This document shows, piece after piece, positions 1-6,696 of a stretch of 10,217 bases of DNA. A program made the translations under genes and the position numbers. Source of the DNA: Anaerolineae bacterium (GTDB lineage Bacteria; Chloroflexota; Anaerolineae; JAFGEY01); assembly GCA_016931365.1 (NCBI GenBank), contig JAFGEY010000294.1, forward strand, positions 1 to 10,217, read 5' to 3'. Each line of letters begins with the position of its first letter. Positions within the stretch are counted from its first letter, which is position 1. The notes under the pieces were generated by a model. It was not told where the DNA came from. It saw only the letters and a list, made by a program, of their open reading frames with translations, and did no database searches.

Positions 1-68
1 ATTTCACGCTCTTCCTGTCTTCATAAGATGGGAAGATAGTTTACCAGATATTTTTGTTTGGGCAAAAG

Positions 69-239
69 ATGTGGGTAATAGATAGGTCTCAGGCGATGCA
101 CAAGATATGCGCGGAGTGGGGTTACACCAGCCTGCTCACCATCGAGGCCAGTGGCGTTCCGCCCGAGGCATCCTTTGAATCGCTGGCCGCGGCGATGAGC
201 GCGCTGCGCCTTTCTTCGGACGAGACAAGGAGAGAGTGA
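69..239 (+). CDS. Small hypothetical ORF upstream of the membrane protein
   Basis: I do not recognise this 56-codon ORF. It may start at ATG 69, TTG 54 or ATG 96, and none has a convincing Shine-Dalgarno sequence. An in-frame stop at 24-26 closes the frame upstream, so it is not the tail of a gene entering from the left edge unless that gene is broken. The first ~95 bases are AT-rich. From about 110 the composition becomes GC-rich and the peptide looks like ordinary protein (TIEASGVPPEASFESLAAAM). This abrupt change suggests a 3' gene fragment joined to foreign DNA, or a small real gene. Its TGA overlaps the ATG of the next gene by one base (TGATG), which would couple their translation and favours real expression. 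Confidence 0.35.
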   Translation: MWVIDRSQAMHKICAEWGYTSLLTIEASGVPPEASFESLAAAMSALRLSSDETRRE

Positions 240-952
240 TGCGCTGGGTTCTGATCTTGTTCGCGGGCATTTTGGTGATTTTCGTCTGCGCGATCCTCCT
301 GCTGGCGACGCCCCTGCCCGGGCCGCTGCCGGAGCCATTCAGCAAGGGCCGCAACCTGATGGCGGCGATTTGCACCGGCACACTGGGGCTGTTGTTTTTG
401 GGCGCTTTTGCCATCTATCTGGTCGCCGGCGTGCTGGGCCGCGGGGGCGAATTCGATCCAGCCTTTACTGAGGCCGGGTTTACCGCGCGTGGGTATATGC
501 TGGTCGGGCGCGAGTACCGGGGCACGGTGCAAGATCGTCCGGCGACCGTGCGTTATTTGCCGCCGTATCGCGGGCAGGCCGCGGTGATCGACATGACCGT
601 CGAGGCGCTGTCGGGGCTGCGGCTGGCGGCGGGCATTACGCGCCCGTTGCTCGATTGCCGCCGCTGCGCTCAGATCGCCGTCGACGCGCCGGTATTGGCC
701 GGGTTACAAGTGTATGCATCCGACGAGACGTCAGCCCGGCGATTATTGGCCGATTTTGAGGCACAGAACGTCTTTTCCCGCTCATTGATCGATGCACAAG
801 CAATAGGTACGACTGAATTGTACATCCAACCGGAGCGCGTCTGGCTGCGCGCGCACGTTCGACCGGCGCGGGGTGAACTGATGCTGGGCTGGCTGGACGA
901 CCTGGCTGCGCTCGCCGAAGCGGCTGAAGGCGTGCAAACGCTGCCTGAATAG
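239..952 (+). CDS. Two-helix membrane protein of unknown function
   Basis: This 237-residue protein belongs to no family I recognise. ATG 239 is preferred over GTG 236 because AAGGAG (227-232) lies six bases before it. Residues 3-24 form a hydrophobic helix with no charged residue after Arg2. A Pro-rich turn follows (25-33), then a second hydrophobic segment at about 40-66. The remaining ~170 residues are soluble, mixed alpha/beta in character, and include a lone CxxC pair (Cys140, Cys143) and an acidic C terminus. The likely arrangement is a helical hairpin in the membrane with a large domain on one side, probably cytoplasmic, though the topology is inferred. The gene is coupled to the small ORF before it and lies 72 bp upstream of the DUF1028 gene, so these are probably co-transcribed. 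Confidence 0.82.
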   Translation: MRWVLILFAGILVIFVCAILLLATPLPGPLPEPFSKGRNLMAAICTGTLGLLFLGAFAIYLVAGVLGRGGEFDPAFTEAGFTARGYMLVGREYRGTVQDRPATVRYLPPYRGQAAVIDMTVEALSGLRLAAGITRPLLDCRRCAQIAVDAPVLAGLQVYASDETSARRLLADFEAQNVFSRSLIDAQAIGTTELYIQPERVWLRAHVRPARGELMLGWLDDLAALAEAAEGVQTLPE

Positions 953-966
953 GTGGGCAATCCAAA

Positions 967-1000
967 CTTTGCGGCGCGTATGGAAACGCGCCCTACAAAG
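967..1000. repeat. Imperfect hairpin between membrane-protein gene and DUF1028 gene
   Basis: CTTTG (967-971) pairs with CAAAG (996-1000), and GGCGCGT (973-979) pairs perfectly with ACGCGCC (986-992) around a six-base loop. The two stems are separated by a one-base bulge on one side and CTA on the other. There is no T-run, so it is not a standard intrinsic terminator. It lies just upstream of the DUF1028 ribosome site and resembles interspersed palindromic elements. It could also act in RNA processing. Confidence 0.6.
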
Positions 1001-1024
1001 CGAATTTGCCCAAAGGAGTCGATG

Positions 1025-1990
1025 ATGCAACTCTCTCGCTACGAAACGCTCTTTTCAACGTTCAGCATTGTCGCCCGCGACGCCGAAACAGGGCAGTTGG
1101 GTGTCGCTGTGCAGACGCATCAGATGTGCGTCGGCGCGATCGTGCCCTGGCTGCTGCCCGGCGTCGGTGCTGTGGCGACGCAGTCATTGGTCAACGTCGC
1201 TTTTGGGCCGATGGGCCTGGCGATGCTGCAAGAAGGTGTGCCCGCGCCGAGGGTCGTCGAGGCGCTGGTGGCGACCGATGAGGGCGCAAACCGCCGCCAG
1301 TTGGCCGTGGTCGACGCCGAGGGGCGCGCCGCCGCGTGGACGGGCGACGGCTGCATCGCCTATGCCGCGCATCACACCGGCGAGGGATACAGCGTGCAGG
1401 CCAACATGATGGACACCGATCGGGTCGTTCCGGCGATGGCTGAAGCGTTCGAGGCTGCCCAAGGCGCTGCTTCGACAGGCTCAGCACAGGGTCTGGCCCA
1501 GCGGATGATGGCCGCGCTGCACGCCGCGCAACGCGAGGGCGGCGACATTCGCGGCATGCAGTCGGCGGCGCTGCGGGTGGTCAGCGGGGAAAAGGGGGCG
1601 CAGGGCTTTGCTGCCACGGTGTACGACCTGCGCGTCGACGAGTCGGCCCGGCCGTTGGATGACCTGGATCGATTGGTGCGGCTGCGCAACGCCCAGTTGA
1701 TCGACCGGCAGGGGTATCGCGCGCTGCACGAGGAGGGCATCGACCGGGCGCTGGAGATTTGGGCGCAGGCCCGCGCGCAAGCGCCCGAGCTGGAAGAGTT
1801 GGGTTACTGGCAGGCGCTCACCTTGGCCGACGAGCACGGCGAGGTCGAAAAAGCGGCCCGGATTTTGCGCGAGGTGTTCGATCAAGATCCTCGCCGCGCG
1901 CAGTGGATCGACCTGATCCGCCGCTTGCAGGCCTGCGGTCTGATCGAGCGCGCCGAGGCAGGGGAAGAACTGATTGTGGCCATCAAGTAG
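1025..1990 (+). CDS. DUF1028 family protein with TPR-like C-terminal region
   Basis: The N-terminal ~210 residues match the DUF1028 family, placed by my recollection among Ntn-hydrolase-like folds but without an established substrate. Family hallmarks are FSIVARD near the start, then GQLGVAVQT, PGVGAVATQS and GDGCIAYAAHHTG. The C-terminal ~110 residues are helical, with a TPR-like pattern (YWQALTLADEHGEVEKAARI, then REVFDQDP), as I recall being common in this family. ATG 1025 is chosen because AGGAG (1014-1018) lies six bases before it. ATG 1022 is possible, while the longer reading from 953 would translate the hairpin at 967-1000 and lacks a ribosome site. Residues ~148-156 (AASTGSAQG) are encoded by an interspersed-repeat unit and look like an insert between two helices. 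A hydrolytic role in peptide or cell-wall turnover is only a guess. Confidence 0.9.
   Translation: MQLSRYETLFSTFSIVARDAETGQLGVAVQTHQMCVGAIVPWLLPGVGAVATQSLVNVAFGPMGLAMLQEGVPAPRVVEALVATDEGANRRQLAVVDAEGRAAAWTGDGCIAYAAHHTGEGYSVQANMMDTDRVVPAMAEAFEAAQGAASTGSAQGLAQRMMAALHAAQREGGDIRGMQSAALRVVSGEKGAQGFAATVYDLRVDESARPLDDLDRLVRLRNAQLIDRQGYRALHEEGIDRALEIWAQARAQAPELEELGYWQALTLADEHGEVEKAARILREVFDQDPRRAQWIDLIRRLQACGLIERAEAGEELIVAIK
1469..1491. repeat. Interspersed-repeat unit embedded in the DUF1028 reading frame
   Basis: The stretch contains TTCGACAGGCTCAGCACAGG. From memory this matches a short repeat scattered through many bacterial genomes, where spurious ORFs across it read LSLSK or CAEPVEA. Both strings appear here on the minus strand. 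It is usually intergenic, but here it sits in frame and adds about nine residues (AASTGSAQG) without disrupting the gene. Confidence 0.55.
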
Positions 1991-2009
1991 GGCAGGTTTC
2001 TAACCCGCC
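1991..2009. repeat. Hairpin just after the DUF1028 stop codon
   Basis: GGCAGGT (1991-1997) pairs with ACCCGCC (2003-2009) around a five-base loop, with one A-C mismatch. It begins immediately after the TAG of the DUF1028 gene. No T-run follows, so termination is unlikely. It may stabilise the 3' end of the upstream message or be a decayed interspersed palindrome. Confidence 0.5.
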
Positions 2010-2017
2010 TTGTACCT

Positions 2018-2042
2018 TCTCGAAAGCTCGGAGCTTTCGGGA
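2018..2042. repeat. Near-perfect palindrome upstream of glgB
   Basis: CGAAAGCTC (2021-2029) and GAGCTTTCG (2031-2039) are exact reverse complements around a single base. Flanking TCT and GGA extend the pairing to 12 bp per arm with one G-U pair. The centre is too tight for a full hairpin, so in RNA it would fold as an ~11-bp stem with a three-base loop. No T-run follows. It ends 21 bases before the glgB ribosome site. It could be a repetitive palindromic element or a dyad bound by a regulator. Confidence 0.6.
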
Positions 2043-2073
2043 TGGTTATCGATAATTTGAACAAGAGGTGTCT

Positions 2074-4278
2074 ATGAAAACGACTCTGTCAGCCGATCAA
2101 ATGAACCGCATCGTACAAATGCGCCACCACGATCCCTTTGACGTGCTCGGCGCGCACGTGGTCGAATGGGAAGGCGAGCAGGTCGTCACCGTGCGGGCGA
2201 TGGTGCCGCACGCCGACACGCTGACCGTGGTTGCCGCAGGCGGCGACGAATACCCGATGTCGCGCGTTCACGTCGACGGCATCTATGAGGCGGTCTGCGC
2301 CGGCCGCTCCGAGGTCTTTGGCTACCGCCTGCGCGCGACCAACGTCGAGGGGCACAGTTGGGAGATCGTCGATCCTTATTCATTTTTGCCCGTGCTCTCC
2401 GATTTCGACCTGCAACTGCTCGGCGAGGGCAACCATTTCAAGAGCTATGACCGGCTCGGCGCGCACGCGATCGAGATCGGCGGGGTGCGGGGCACGCTCT
2501 TTGCGGTGTGGGCGCCCAACGCCCAGGCGGTCAGCGTGGTCGGCAACTTTAGCGCCTGGGACGAGCGCCGCTACTCGATGCGCGTGCGCGGCGGCAGCGG
2601 CGTGTGGGAGTTGTTCATCCCAGGCATCGGGCCGGGCGAGGTGTACAAGTTCAAGATTCGCGGCTCGCATGGTAAACTGTTAGAAAAAGCCGACCCTTAC
2701 GCGTTCTATGCCGAGATGCGCCCGCGCACGGGATCGGTGATCTGGGACATCGAGGGCTATCGATGGGATGATGCAGTGTGGATGGAGCAGCGCGCGCAGA
2801 CCAATTTACTTTATAAACCGGTCTCAATTTACGAAGTGCACCTCGGATCGTGGATGCGCGCGCCGGAGGAGGGCGAGCGTTTTCTGACCTATCGTGAATT
2901 GACCCCCAAACTGGTCGATTACGTCCTGGAGATGGGCTACACGCACATCGAACTGCTGCCGGTGATGGAGCATCCTTTTGACGGCTCCTGGGGCTACCAG
3001 GTAACCGGCTATTTTGCGCCGACCAGCCGGTTTGGCACGCCGCAGGATTTTATGTATTTCGTCGATTGCTGCCACCAGCACGGCATCGGCGTGATCCTCG
3101 ACTGGGTGCCGGCGCACTTTCCGCGCGACGCACACAGCCTGGCCCGTTTCGATGGCACAGCGCTGTACGAGTACGACGATCCGCGCAAGGGCGAGCACAA
3201 GGATTGGGGCACGCTGATTTTCAATTTCGGGCGTAATGAGGTGCGCAATTTTCTCATCGCCAGCGGCCTCTTTTGGCTGGACAAGTACCACGTCGACGGG
3301 CTGCGCGTCGACGCGGTAGCTTCGATGCTTTACCTCGATTATTCGCGCCAGCCCGGCGAGTGGGAGCCGAACGTCTACGGCGGCAATGAGAACCTGGAGG
3401 CGATCTCGTTCATCCGCCGCTTTAATGAACTCTGCTACCAGTATTTCCCCGGCGTCATAACGGTTGCCGAAGAATCGACCTCGTTTTCGGGTGTCTCCAA
3501 GCCGACTTACCTCGGCGGGCTAGGCTTCGGGTTCAAGTGGAACATGGGCTGGATGAATGATACGTTGCGTTACATCCAAAAGAACCCTGTCTATCGCAAA
3601 TATCATCACAATGACCTGACCTTTGGCCTGGTCTATGCCTTTACCGAGAATTTCGTCCAGGTTATTTCGCATGACGAGGTGGTGCATGGCAAGGGATCGA
3701 TGTTGGGCAAGATGCCCGGCGACGACTGGCAAAAGCTTGCCAATTTGCGGGCGTACTATGGCTTTATGTATACCCATCCCGGCAAAAAACTGCTCTTTAT
3801 GGGTGGCGAGTTCGGTCAGTGGCGCGAATGGAGCGAGGAACGCAGCCTCGACTGGCACCTGTTGCAGTGGGAACCGCACCAGAAATTGCAGCGCTTTGTC
3901 GCCGATCTGAACCGGCTTTATCGCAGCGAACCGGCGCTGCACGAGCGCGACTTTAGCCCGGCCGGCTTTGAGTGGATCGACCTGCACGACTGGGAGCACA
4001 GCATCATCTCGTACATTCGCCGCGCCGCACATCCCGGCGATCACCTGGTGGTGTTGTGCAACCTGACGCCCACACCACGCGAGGGCTATCGCATCGGCGT
4101 GCCGGAGCACTGCCTGTATCAGGAAGTGCTGAACAGCGACGCTGCCATTTATGGCGGCAGCAATATGGGCAACCAGGGTGGGTTCTGGTCGGAAGAATTG
4201 CCCTGGCAGGGACGACCTTATTCGCTCAACCTAACTGTGCCGCCGTTAAGCATATGCGTATTCAAGCCGCAGCGTTAA
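2074..4278 (+). CDS. glgB: 1,4-alpha-glucan branching enzyme (GH13)
   Basis: This cytoplasmic enzyme of glycogen synthesis cuts an alpha-1,4-glucan chain and re-attaches it through an alpha-1,6 bond (EC 2.4.1.18). The 734-residue length is normal for full-length GlgB. The order is an N-terminal beta domain (~1-110), a CBM48-type domain (~120-220; [21 protein letters not shown]), the GH13 barrel, and a C-terminal beta domain ending in CVFKP. Region I is DWVPAHFP. Region II is [11 protein letters not shown] with nucleophile Asp413. Region III is VAEEST with acid/base Glu466, and region IV is [13 protein letters not shown] with Asp534. The spacings 413-466-534 equal those of E. coli GlgB (405-458-526). 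ATG 2074 is chosen over GTG 2068 because AGAGG (2064-2068) lies five bases before it. No other glg gene is visible nearby, so here the enzyme is separated from its pathway partners. Confidence 0.98.
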   Translation: MKTTLSADQMNRIVQMRHHDPFDVLGAHVVEWEGEQVVTVRAMVPHADTLTVVAAGGDEYPMSRVHVDGIYEAVCAGRSEVFGYRLRATNVEGHSWEIVDPYSFLPVLSDFDLQLLGEGNHFKSYDRLGAHAIEIGGVRGTLFAVWAPNAQAVSVVGNFSAWDERRYSMRVRGGSGVWELFIPGIGPGEVYKFKIRGSHGKLLEKADPYAFYAEMRPRTGSVIWDIEGYRWDDAVWMEQRAQTNLLYKPVSIYEVHLGSWMRAPEEGERFLTYRELTPKLVDYVLEMGYTHIELLPVMEHPFDGSWGYQVTGYFAPTSRFGTPQDFMYFVDCCHQHGIGVILDWVPAHFPRDAHSLARFDGTALYEYDDPRKGEHKDWGTLIFNFGRNEVRNFLIASGLFWLDKYHVDGLRVDAVASMLYLDYSRQPGEWEPNVYGGNENLEAISFIRRFNELCYQYFPGVITVAEESTSFSGVSKPTYLGGLGFGFKWNMGWMNDTLRYIQKNPVYRKYHHNDLTFGLVYAFTENFVQVISHDEVVHGKGSMLGKMPGDDWQKLANLRAYYGFMYTHPGKKLLFMGGEFGQWREWSEERSLDWHLLQWEPHQKLQRFVADLNRLYRSEPALHERDFSPAGFEWIDLHDWEHSIISYIRRAAHPGDHLVVLCNLTPTPREGYRIGVPEHCLYQEVLNSDAAIYGGSNMGNQGGFWSEELPWQGRPYSLNLTVPPLSICVFKPQR

Positions 4279-4279
4279 C

Positions 4280-4297
4280 TGTCATCACATTATGACA
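4280..4297. promoter_or_regulatory. 18-bp dyad, possible operator
   Basis: TGTCAT (4280-4285) and ATGACA (4292-4297) are perfect inverted half-sites separated by six bases. The dyad begins two bases after the glgB stop and ends nine bases before the -35 hexamer of the next promoter. That position would suit an activator or a repressor. A short hairpin for the glgB 3' end is an alternative, but there is no T-run. I cannot assign a regulator. Confidence 0.45.
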
Positions 4298-4306
4298 AAT
4301 TAATAG

Positions 4307-4335
4307 TTTACAAAGTGCACTGGTGGTGGTATAAT
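4307..4335 (+). promoter_or_regulatory. Near-consensus sigma-70 promoter for the DUF11 gene
   Basis: The -35 box is TTTACA (4307-4312) and the -10 box is TATAAT (4330-4335), separated by exactly 17 bp. TGG directly before the -10 box gives an extended -10 element. Transcription should start near 4341-4343, only a few bases before an ATG at 4347. This is the clearest promoter in the window. Confidence 0.82.
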
Positions 4336-4346
4336 AGAGTTACATT

Positions 4347-4409
4347 ATGTCGATTAAACGTATCACCGCTGCGCGCGAGCGCGGTCTGGTGAAAGGAGCA
4401 GCGCGATGA
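4347..4409 (+). CDS. Putative 20-codon leader ORF overlapping the DUF11 gene
   Basis: ATG 4347 opens a 20-residue, strongly basic peptide (begins MSIKRITAARER) whose TGA (4407-4409) overlaps the ATG of the DUF11 gene in an ATGA junction. The predicted transcript would start about five bases before this ATG, so the ORF would be read almost leaderless, without a Shine-Dalgarno site. The DUF11 gene's own ribosome site (AAAGGAG, 4392-4398) lies inside the leader, so ribosomes reading it could expose or block that site. The ORF is short enough to be chance, but the promoter-ATG-ATGA arrangement argues for a role in translational coupling. I see no run of regulatory codons typical of an amino-acid attenuator. 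Confidence 0.35.
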   Translation: MSIKRITAARERGLVKGAAR

Positions 4410-5146
4410 GCAGCTCAAAACGCCCCCTTGTCTGGGGTTTACTGGTCGGTCTACTCGTGATCGCCTGGGCCTGGGCGGTGATCCCGCTTCAAGTGACCGG
4501 CGCGCCGCCATCACAAATCGATGTCCCAACGCGCCCACCGGTGAGTACTCTGACACCCACACCAATTCCCGGCACAGAGCCCGGGTCGCCTTCCGGCGTC
4601 GATCCGACCAAACGCAAGATCGACCTGGCGCTGATCGTCGACAAGACACAGGCCAGTCCGGGCGACCTGCTCAAGTACCAGCTTCAGGTCTCCAACGTTG
4701 CCGGACAAAAGGCAACCAACATCTGGCTGACCTGTGACCTGCCCGACGAGGTCGAAATCGCGACGTATTCGACCACCCGGGGCACGATTCATCGCTACGG
4801 ACAGCGCCTGTCGGTTGAGATGGGTATGTTCGAGCCTTCCTACGAGTCCTTTTGGGTTGAAATCGAAGCGCAAATCAAGGATGAGGTCGCCGCGGGCACC
4901 CGGCTGATCCATCACGCCAACCTCACCTCCGACCAGGCCGGTGGCGGCGAGCGTGACGCCGTAACCAGCTATGAATTACAGGTGGAAACGCTGGTGATCG
5001 GTGGCGGGATCAAAAAGGCCGAAACGTCTCCTTTGCCGTCGACGGGACATAGTGCGCTGTCGGCGTGGGTGGTGCTCGGCTTTGTAGCACTTATCGCGGC
5101 GGCAGCGCTGCTGGAGGGCCGAGAGCGGATCCGGCTTTCTAATTGA
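4406..5146 (+). CDS. DUF11-type surface protein with LPSTG sorting-like tail
   Basis: This 246-residue exported protein begins with a basic N terminus and a hydrophobic segment (~8-26), either a signal peptide or an anchor. A Pro/Thr-rich spacer follows (~33-60; PTRPPVSTLTPTPIPGTEP). Residues ~70-200 form one DUF11-like beta-sandwich, with the typical VDKTQASPGDLLKYQLQVSN and a later SDQAGG. The C terminus has a classic cell-wall sorting layout: LPSTG at 210-214, a hydrophobic stretch at 217-236, and a tail with three arginines (EGRERIRLSN). Family knowledge says sortases cut such motifs between Thr and Gly and link the protein to the envelope. No sortase gene is in this window, and plain membrane anchoring remains possible. 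AAAGGAG (4392-4398) lies seven bases before the ATG. The gene has its own promoter and terminator, so it is a separate unit from glgB. A structural or adhesive surface role is likely but unproven. Confidence 0.85.
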   Translation: MSSSKRPLVWGLLVGLLVIAWAWAVIPLQVTGAPPSQIDVPTRPPVSTLTPTPIPGTEPGSPSGVDPTKRKIDLALIVDKTQASPGDLLKYQLQVSNVAGQKATNIWLTCDLPDEVEIATYSTTRGTIHRYGQRLSVEMGMFEPSYESFWVEIEAQIKDEVAAGTRLIHHANLTSDQAGGGERDAVTSYELQVETLVIGGGIKKAETSPLPSTGHSALSAWVVLGFVALIAAAALLEGRERIRLSN

Positions 5147-5161
5147 CATTTGAGCGAGTAG

Positions 5162-5190
5162 AAAAAGCGCGCCTTGGGTGCGCTTTTTTT
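5162..5190 (+). terminator. Strong intrinsic terminator after the DUF11 gene
   Basis: AAAAAGCGCGCC (5162-5173) pairs with GGTGCGCTTTTT over twelve base pairs, including one G-U, around a three-base TTG loop, and runs into seven Ts (5184-5190). The A-run on the 5' side means it could also act on transcripts from the other direction. It lies 16 bases after the DUF11 stop codon. Confidence 0.92.
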
Positions 5191-5543
5191 GTTTATGCAG
5201 TAGCTATCTGAACCAAGGCGCAGGCCAACCCCGGCGTGCAGCCAACCGCCTTGCGGCGCGGGTATACGCGCACTCTGAGGCAGCCAAGGTTCTGGTTTTT
5301 GAAAGTTACTGTGCCAGAGTCGGCGGCAGATGAAAGCGAATGATTAAGGAAATTACTTGCGAAACAGCAATAGATTACGAATACCCGTCAGATGTATAAC
5401 GTTTTTTTGAACACCTGAGAGCCTACTATCCAGAACTGGAATCGCGTTATCACACATTGATGCGGCGCATCGTTTTATATCAAAAACCTGGTTTCTTATC
5501 CGATCAGGCTGAGTAGTTACGCTGTTGCAATGATTGGCCTAGC
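5191..5543. other. Gene-poor stretch between terminator and hydrolase
   Basis: No intact gene is visible in this ~350-base stretch. The left half (5191-5330) is GC-rich, with short complementary segments such as AAGGCG (5215-5220) and CGCCTT (5247-5252), but no tRNA or rRNA signature. The right half holds a broken ORF, listed separately. I could not find a convincing promoter for the downstream hydrolase here. Confidence 0.6.
5340..5516 (+). pseudogene. Broken ORF, possible 3' remnant of an unidentified gene
   Basis: ATG 5340 reads 19 codons (MIKEITCET...) to TAA 5397-5399. The same frame then continues for 38 sense codons to TAG 5514-5516. The second part has real-protein character (RFFEHLRAYYPELESRYHTL, then YQKPGF). 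A run of seven Ts (5402-5408) lies just after the internal stop, a plausible site of past slippage. The second part loosely recalls the C-terminal tail of radical-SAM proteins of the spore-photoproduct-lyase type, but that is a weak impression. It is most likely a decayed gene end. A chance open frame cannot be excluded. Confidence 0.3.
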
Positions 5544-5555
5544 ATGGAGGTGAAA

Positions 5556-6353
5556 ATGCTGTTAGCGAAAGTGAATGACATCAATCTGTGCTATAATGTC
5601 CGTGGTGACGGACAACCCTTAATCATGATCGCCGGGTTCGCCAGTGCTCAAAACACCTTGTTCGCCCTGGCGCGCGCCTTTGCCAAGCACTACCGCGTTG
5701 TCACTTTCGACAACAGAGGCATTGGCGGCAGCGACAAGCCGACCGGTCCATACAGCATTAGCATGATGGCCAATGATACCGTCGGTCTGATGGACTTTTT
5801 GGGGATAAACAGAGCGCACCTGCTGGGAGGATCCATGGGAGGTATGGTGGCGCAGCACATCGCCATCGATCACCCACAAAGAGTAGACAAGTTGATTCTC
5901 TTCAGCACGAGCGCGGACGGGCGATGGCTCTTTGACTTGGCAAAGACGATTACACCCAACTGGAATCGATCGCGGTCTGACCTTGCCTCCGCAGATCTCC
6001 GAAAGCTGATAGACGCCATCGTTTCGCGGACTTGCAACCGGCCGTTCAGCCGACTGGTGTTCGTGACGTTGGCCAAGCTTCAGGCGAGGTACGGTACGCT
6101 CAAAGGCTTGACGGAACAGATCGAAGCTATGATGACACACAATGTCCTGGATCGACTGCACCTGATCCGGTCTCCCACGCTAGTATTGACGGGCAGCAAA
6201 GACAGGCTGATAGCGCCGCAGTCATCGGAAGTGCTGGCCTCCCGGATCACGGGGGCCAAGCTGGTCATCATCGACGGAGGTTCACACGTTGTGGCCGGGG
6301 AGATGGTTGGCCGATTTAAAAAGCAGGTGCTGGACTTTTTGATAAGTGATTGA
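5556..6353 (+). CDS. Alpha/beta-fold hydrolase
   Basis: This 265-residue cytoplasmic enzyme has the canonical alpha/beta hydrolase layout. The core begins with PLIMIAGF (the HG-type oxyanion region, here AGF), followed by VVTFDNRGIGGSDKP. The nucleophile elbow is GGSMGG with Ser93. The acid is Asp216 in TGSKDRLI and the catalytic histidine is His244 in GGSH. The length is ordinary for small esterases, enol-lactonases and related hydrolases; substrate cannot be told from sequence alone. ATG 5556 is chosen because GGAGG (5546-5550) lies five bases before it, whereas the earlier ATG 5544 would overlap that site. The gene stands alone between decayed sequence on both sides, suggesting an acquired or rearranged segment. 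There is no obvious terminator after it. Confidence 0.93.
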   Translation: MLLAKVNDINLCYNVRGDGQPLIMIAGFASAQNTLFALARAFAKHYRVVTFDNRGIGGSDKPTGPYSISMMANDTVGLMDFLGINRAHLLGGSMGGMVAQHIAIDHPQRVDKLILFSTSADGRWLFDLAKTITPNWNRSRSDLASADLRKLIDAIVSRTCNRPFSRLVFVTLAKLQARYGTLKGLTEQIEAMMTHNVLDRLHLIRSPTLVLTGSKDRLIAPQSSEVLASRITGAKLVIIDGGSHVVAGEMVGRFKKQVLDFLISD

Positions 6354-6385
6354 GATGCGGGCCTTTTCGCTGAAAGAGCAACCAC

Positions 6386-6414
6386 ACCAGTAACTGGTGA
6401 ATGCTGACCGGTCA
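6386..6414. repeat. Two adjacent short palindromes after the hydrolase
   Basis: ACCAGT-A-ACTGGT (6386-6398) and TGACCGGTCA (6405-6414) are both perfect palindromes within 29 bases. Neither is followed by a T-run, so they do not make a terminator. They may be binding sites or chance. They lie between the hydrolase stop and the miaA fragment, in the only stretch of this gap without coding resemblance. Confidence 0.35.
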
Positions 6415-6449
6415 CTTAAATTCAGGCATGATCCTCTCCGGCGCAGCCC

Positions 6450-6587
6450 ATGGATCAAACCAACAATCCGCTGTTGATCGCCCTTGTCGGCCCGACGGGC
6501 GTGGGCAAGACCGCACTGGCCATCGTGATCACGGTGCAGCTTGGCGGCGAGATCGTTTCGGTGTGCAGGGGTTTGCGGCGCCGGTGA
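6450..6587 (+). pseudogene. miaA: N-terminal fragment of tRNA dimethylallyltransferase (miaA remnant)
   Basis: ATG 6450 encodes 45 residues that match the start of MiaA, which adds a dimethylallyl group to A37 of tRNAs reading UNN codons. The P-loop is intact (LVGPTGVGKTALAI), followed by LGGEIVS, where MiaA normally goes on to DSRQVYRG. Here the sequence turns into VCRGLRRR and stops at TGA 6585-6587. Full MiaA proteins are about 300 residues, so roughly 85% of the gene is missing, including the catalytic and tRNA-binding parts. The break falls right after the conserved IVS, as expected for a recombination or deletion junction. No further MiaA resemblance is seen in the ~120 bases that follow. 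A functional copy presumably lies elsewhere in the genome. Confidence 0.8.
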
Positions 6588-6696
6588 TGCGGGAGCGAGT
6601 GAGTAAGGTGCTGGCGGATGCAGGGCGTCCACTCAGTCGTAACCAGCGAGCGTCGATTAGGGTTGATCTGTTCAGCAGAGACAGGATGCCATCACC
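6588..6696. other. Unassigned stretch between miaA fragment and sensor start region
   Basis: One frame stays open through here (AAPVMRERVSKVLADAGRPL and onward) and continues into the 47-codon ORF. I recognise no family with confidence. VMRERVSKVLADAGR faintly recalls the S4-domain start of pseudouridine synthases, but the resemblance ends there. This is probably scrambled or decayed sequence left from the event that truncated miaA. Confidence 0.4.

Noticed and set aside
953..1024. Longer N terminus for the DUF1028 protein starting at 953
   Set aside because: The extra codons run through an imperfect hairpin, lack a ribosome site, and precede the AGGAG that serves ATG 1025.
1469..2042. CRISPR or tandem-repeat array
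   Set aside because: The palindromes differ in sequence and are not regularly spaced, and there are no spacer units.
3520..4110. 196-codon minus-strand ORF opposite glgB
   Set aside because: It lies wholly under the conserved GH13 barrel and C-terminal domain of glgB. Such open antisense frames are expected in GC-rich coding DNA.
5191..5340. Possible tRNA or structured RNA in the GC-rich gap
   Set aside because: No acceptor/T-arm pattern (GGTTCRA) or cloverleaf pairing could be drawn. The complementary segments are short and scattered.
5458..5478. GATGC-GGC-GCATC hairpin followed by TTTT as a terminator
   Set aside because: The stem is only five base pairs and the T-run is four bases. No gene ends just before it apart from the decayed ORF that contains it.
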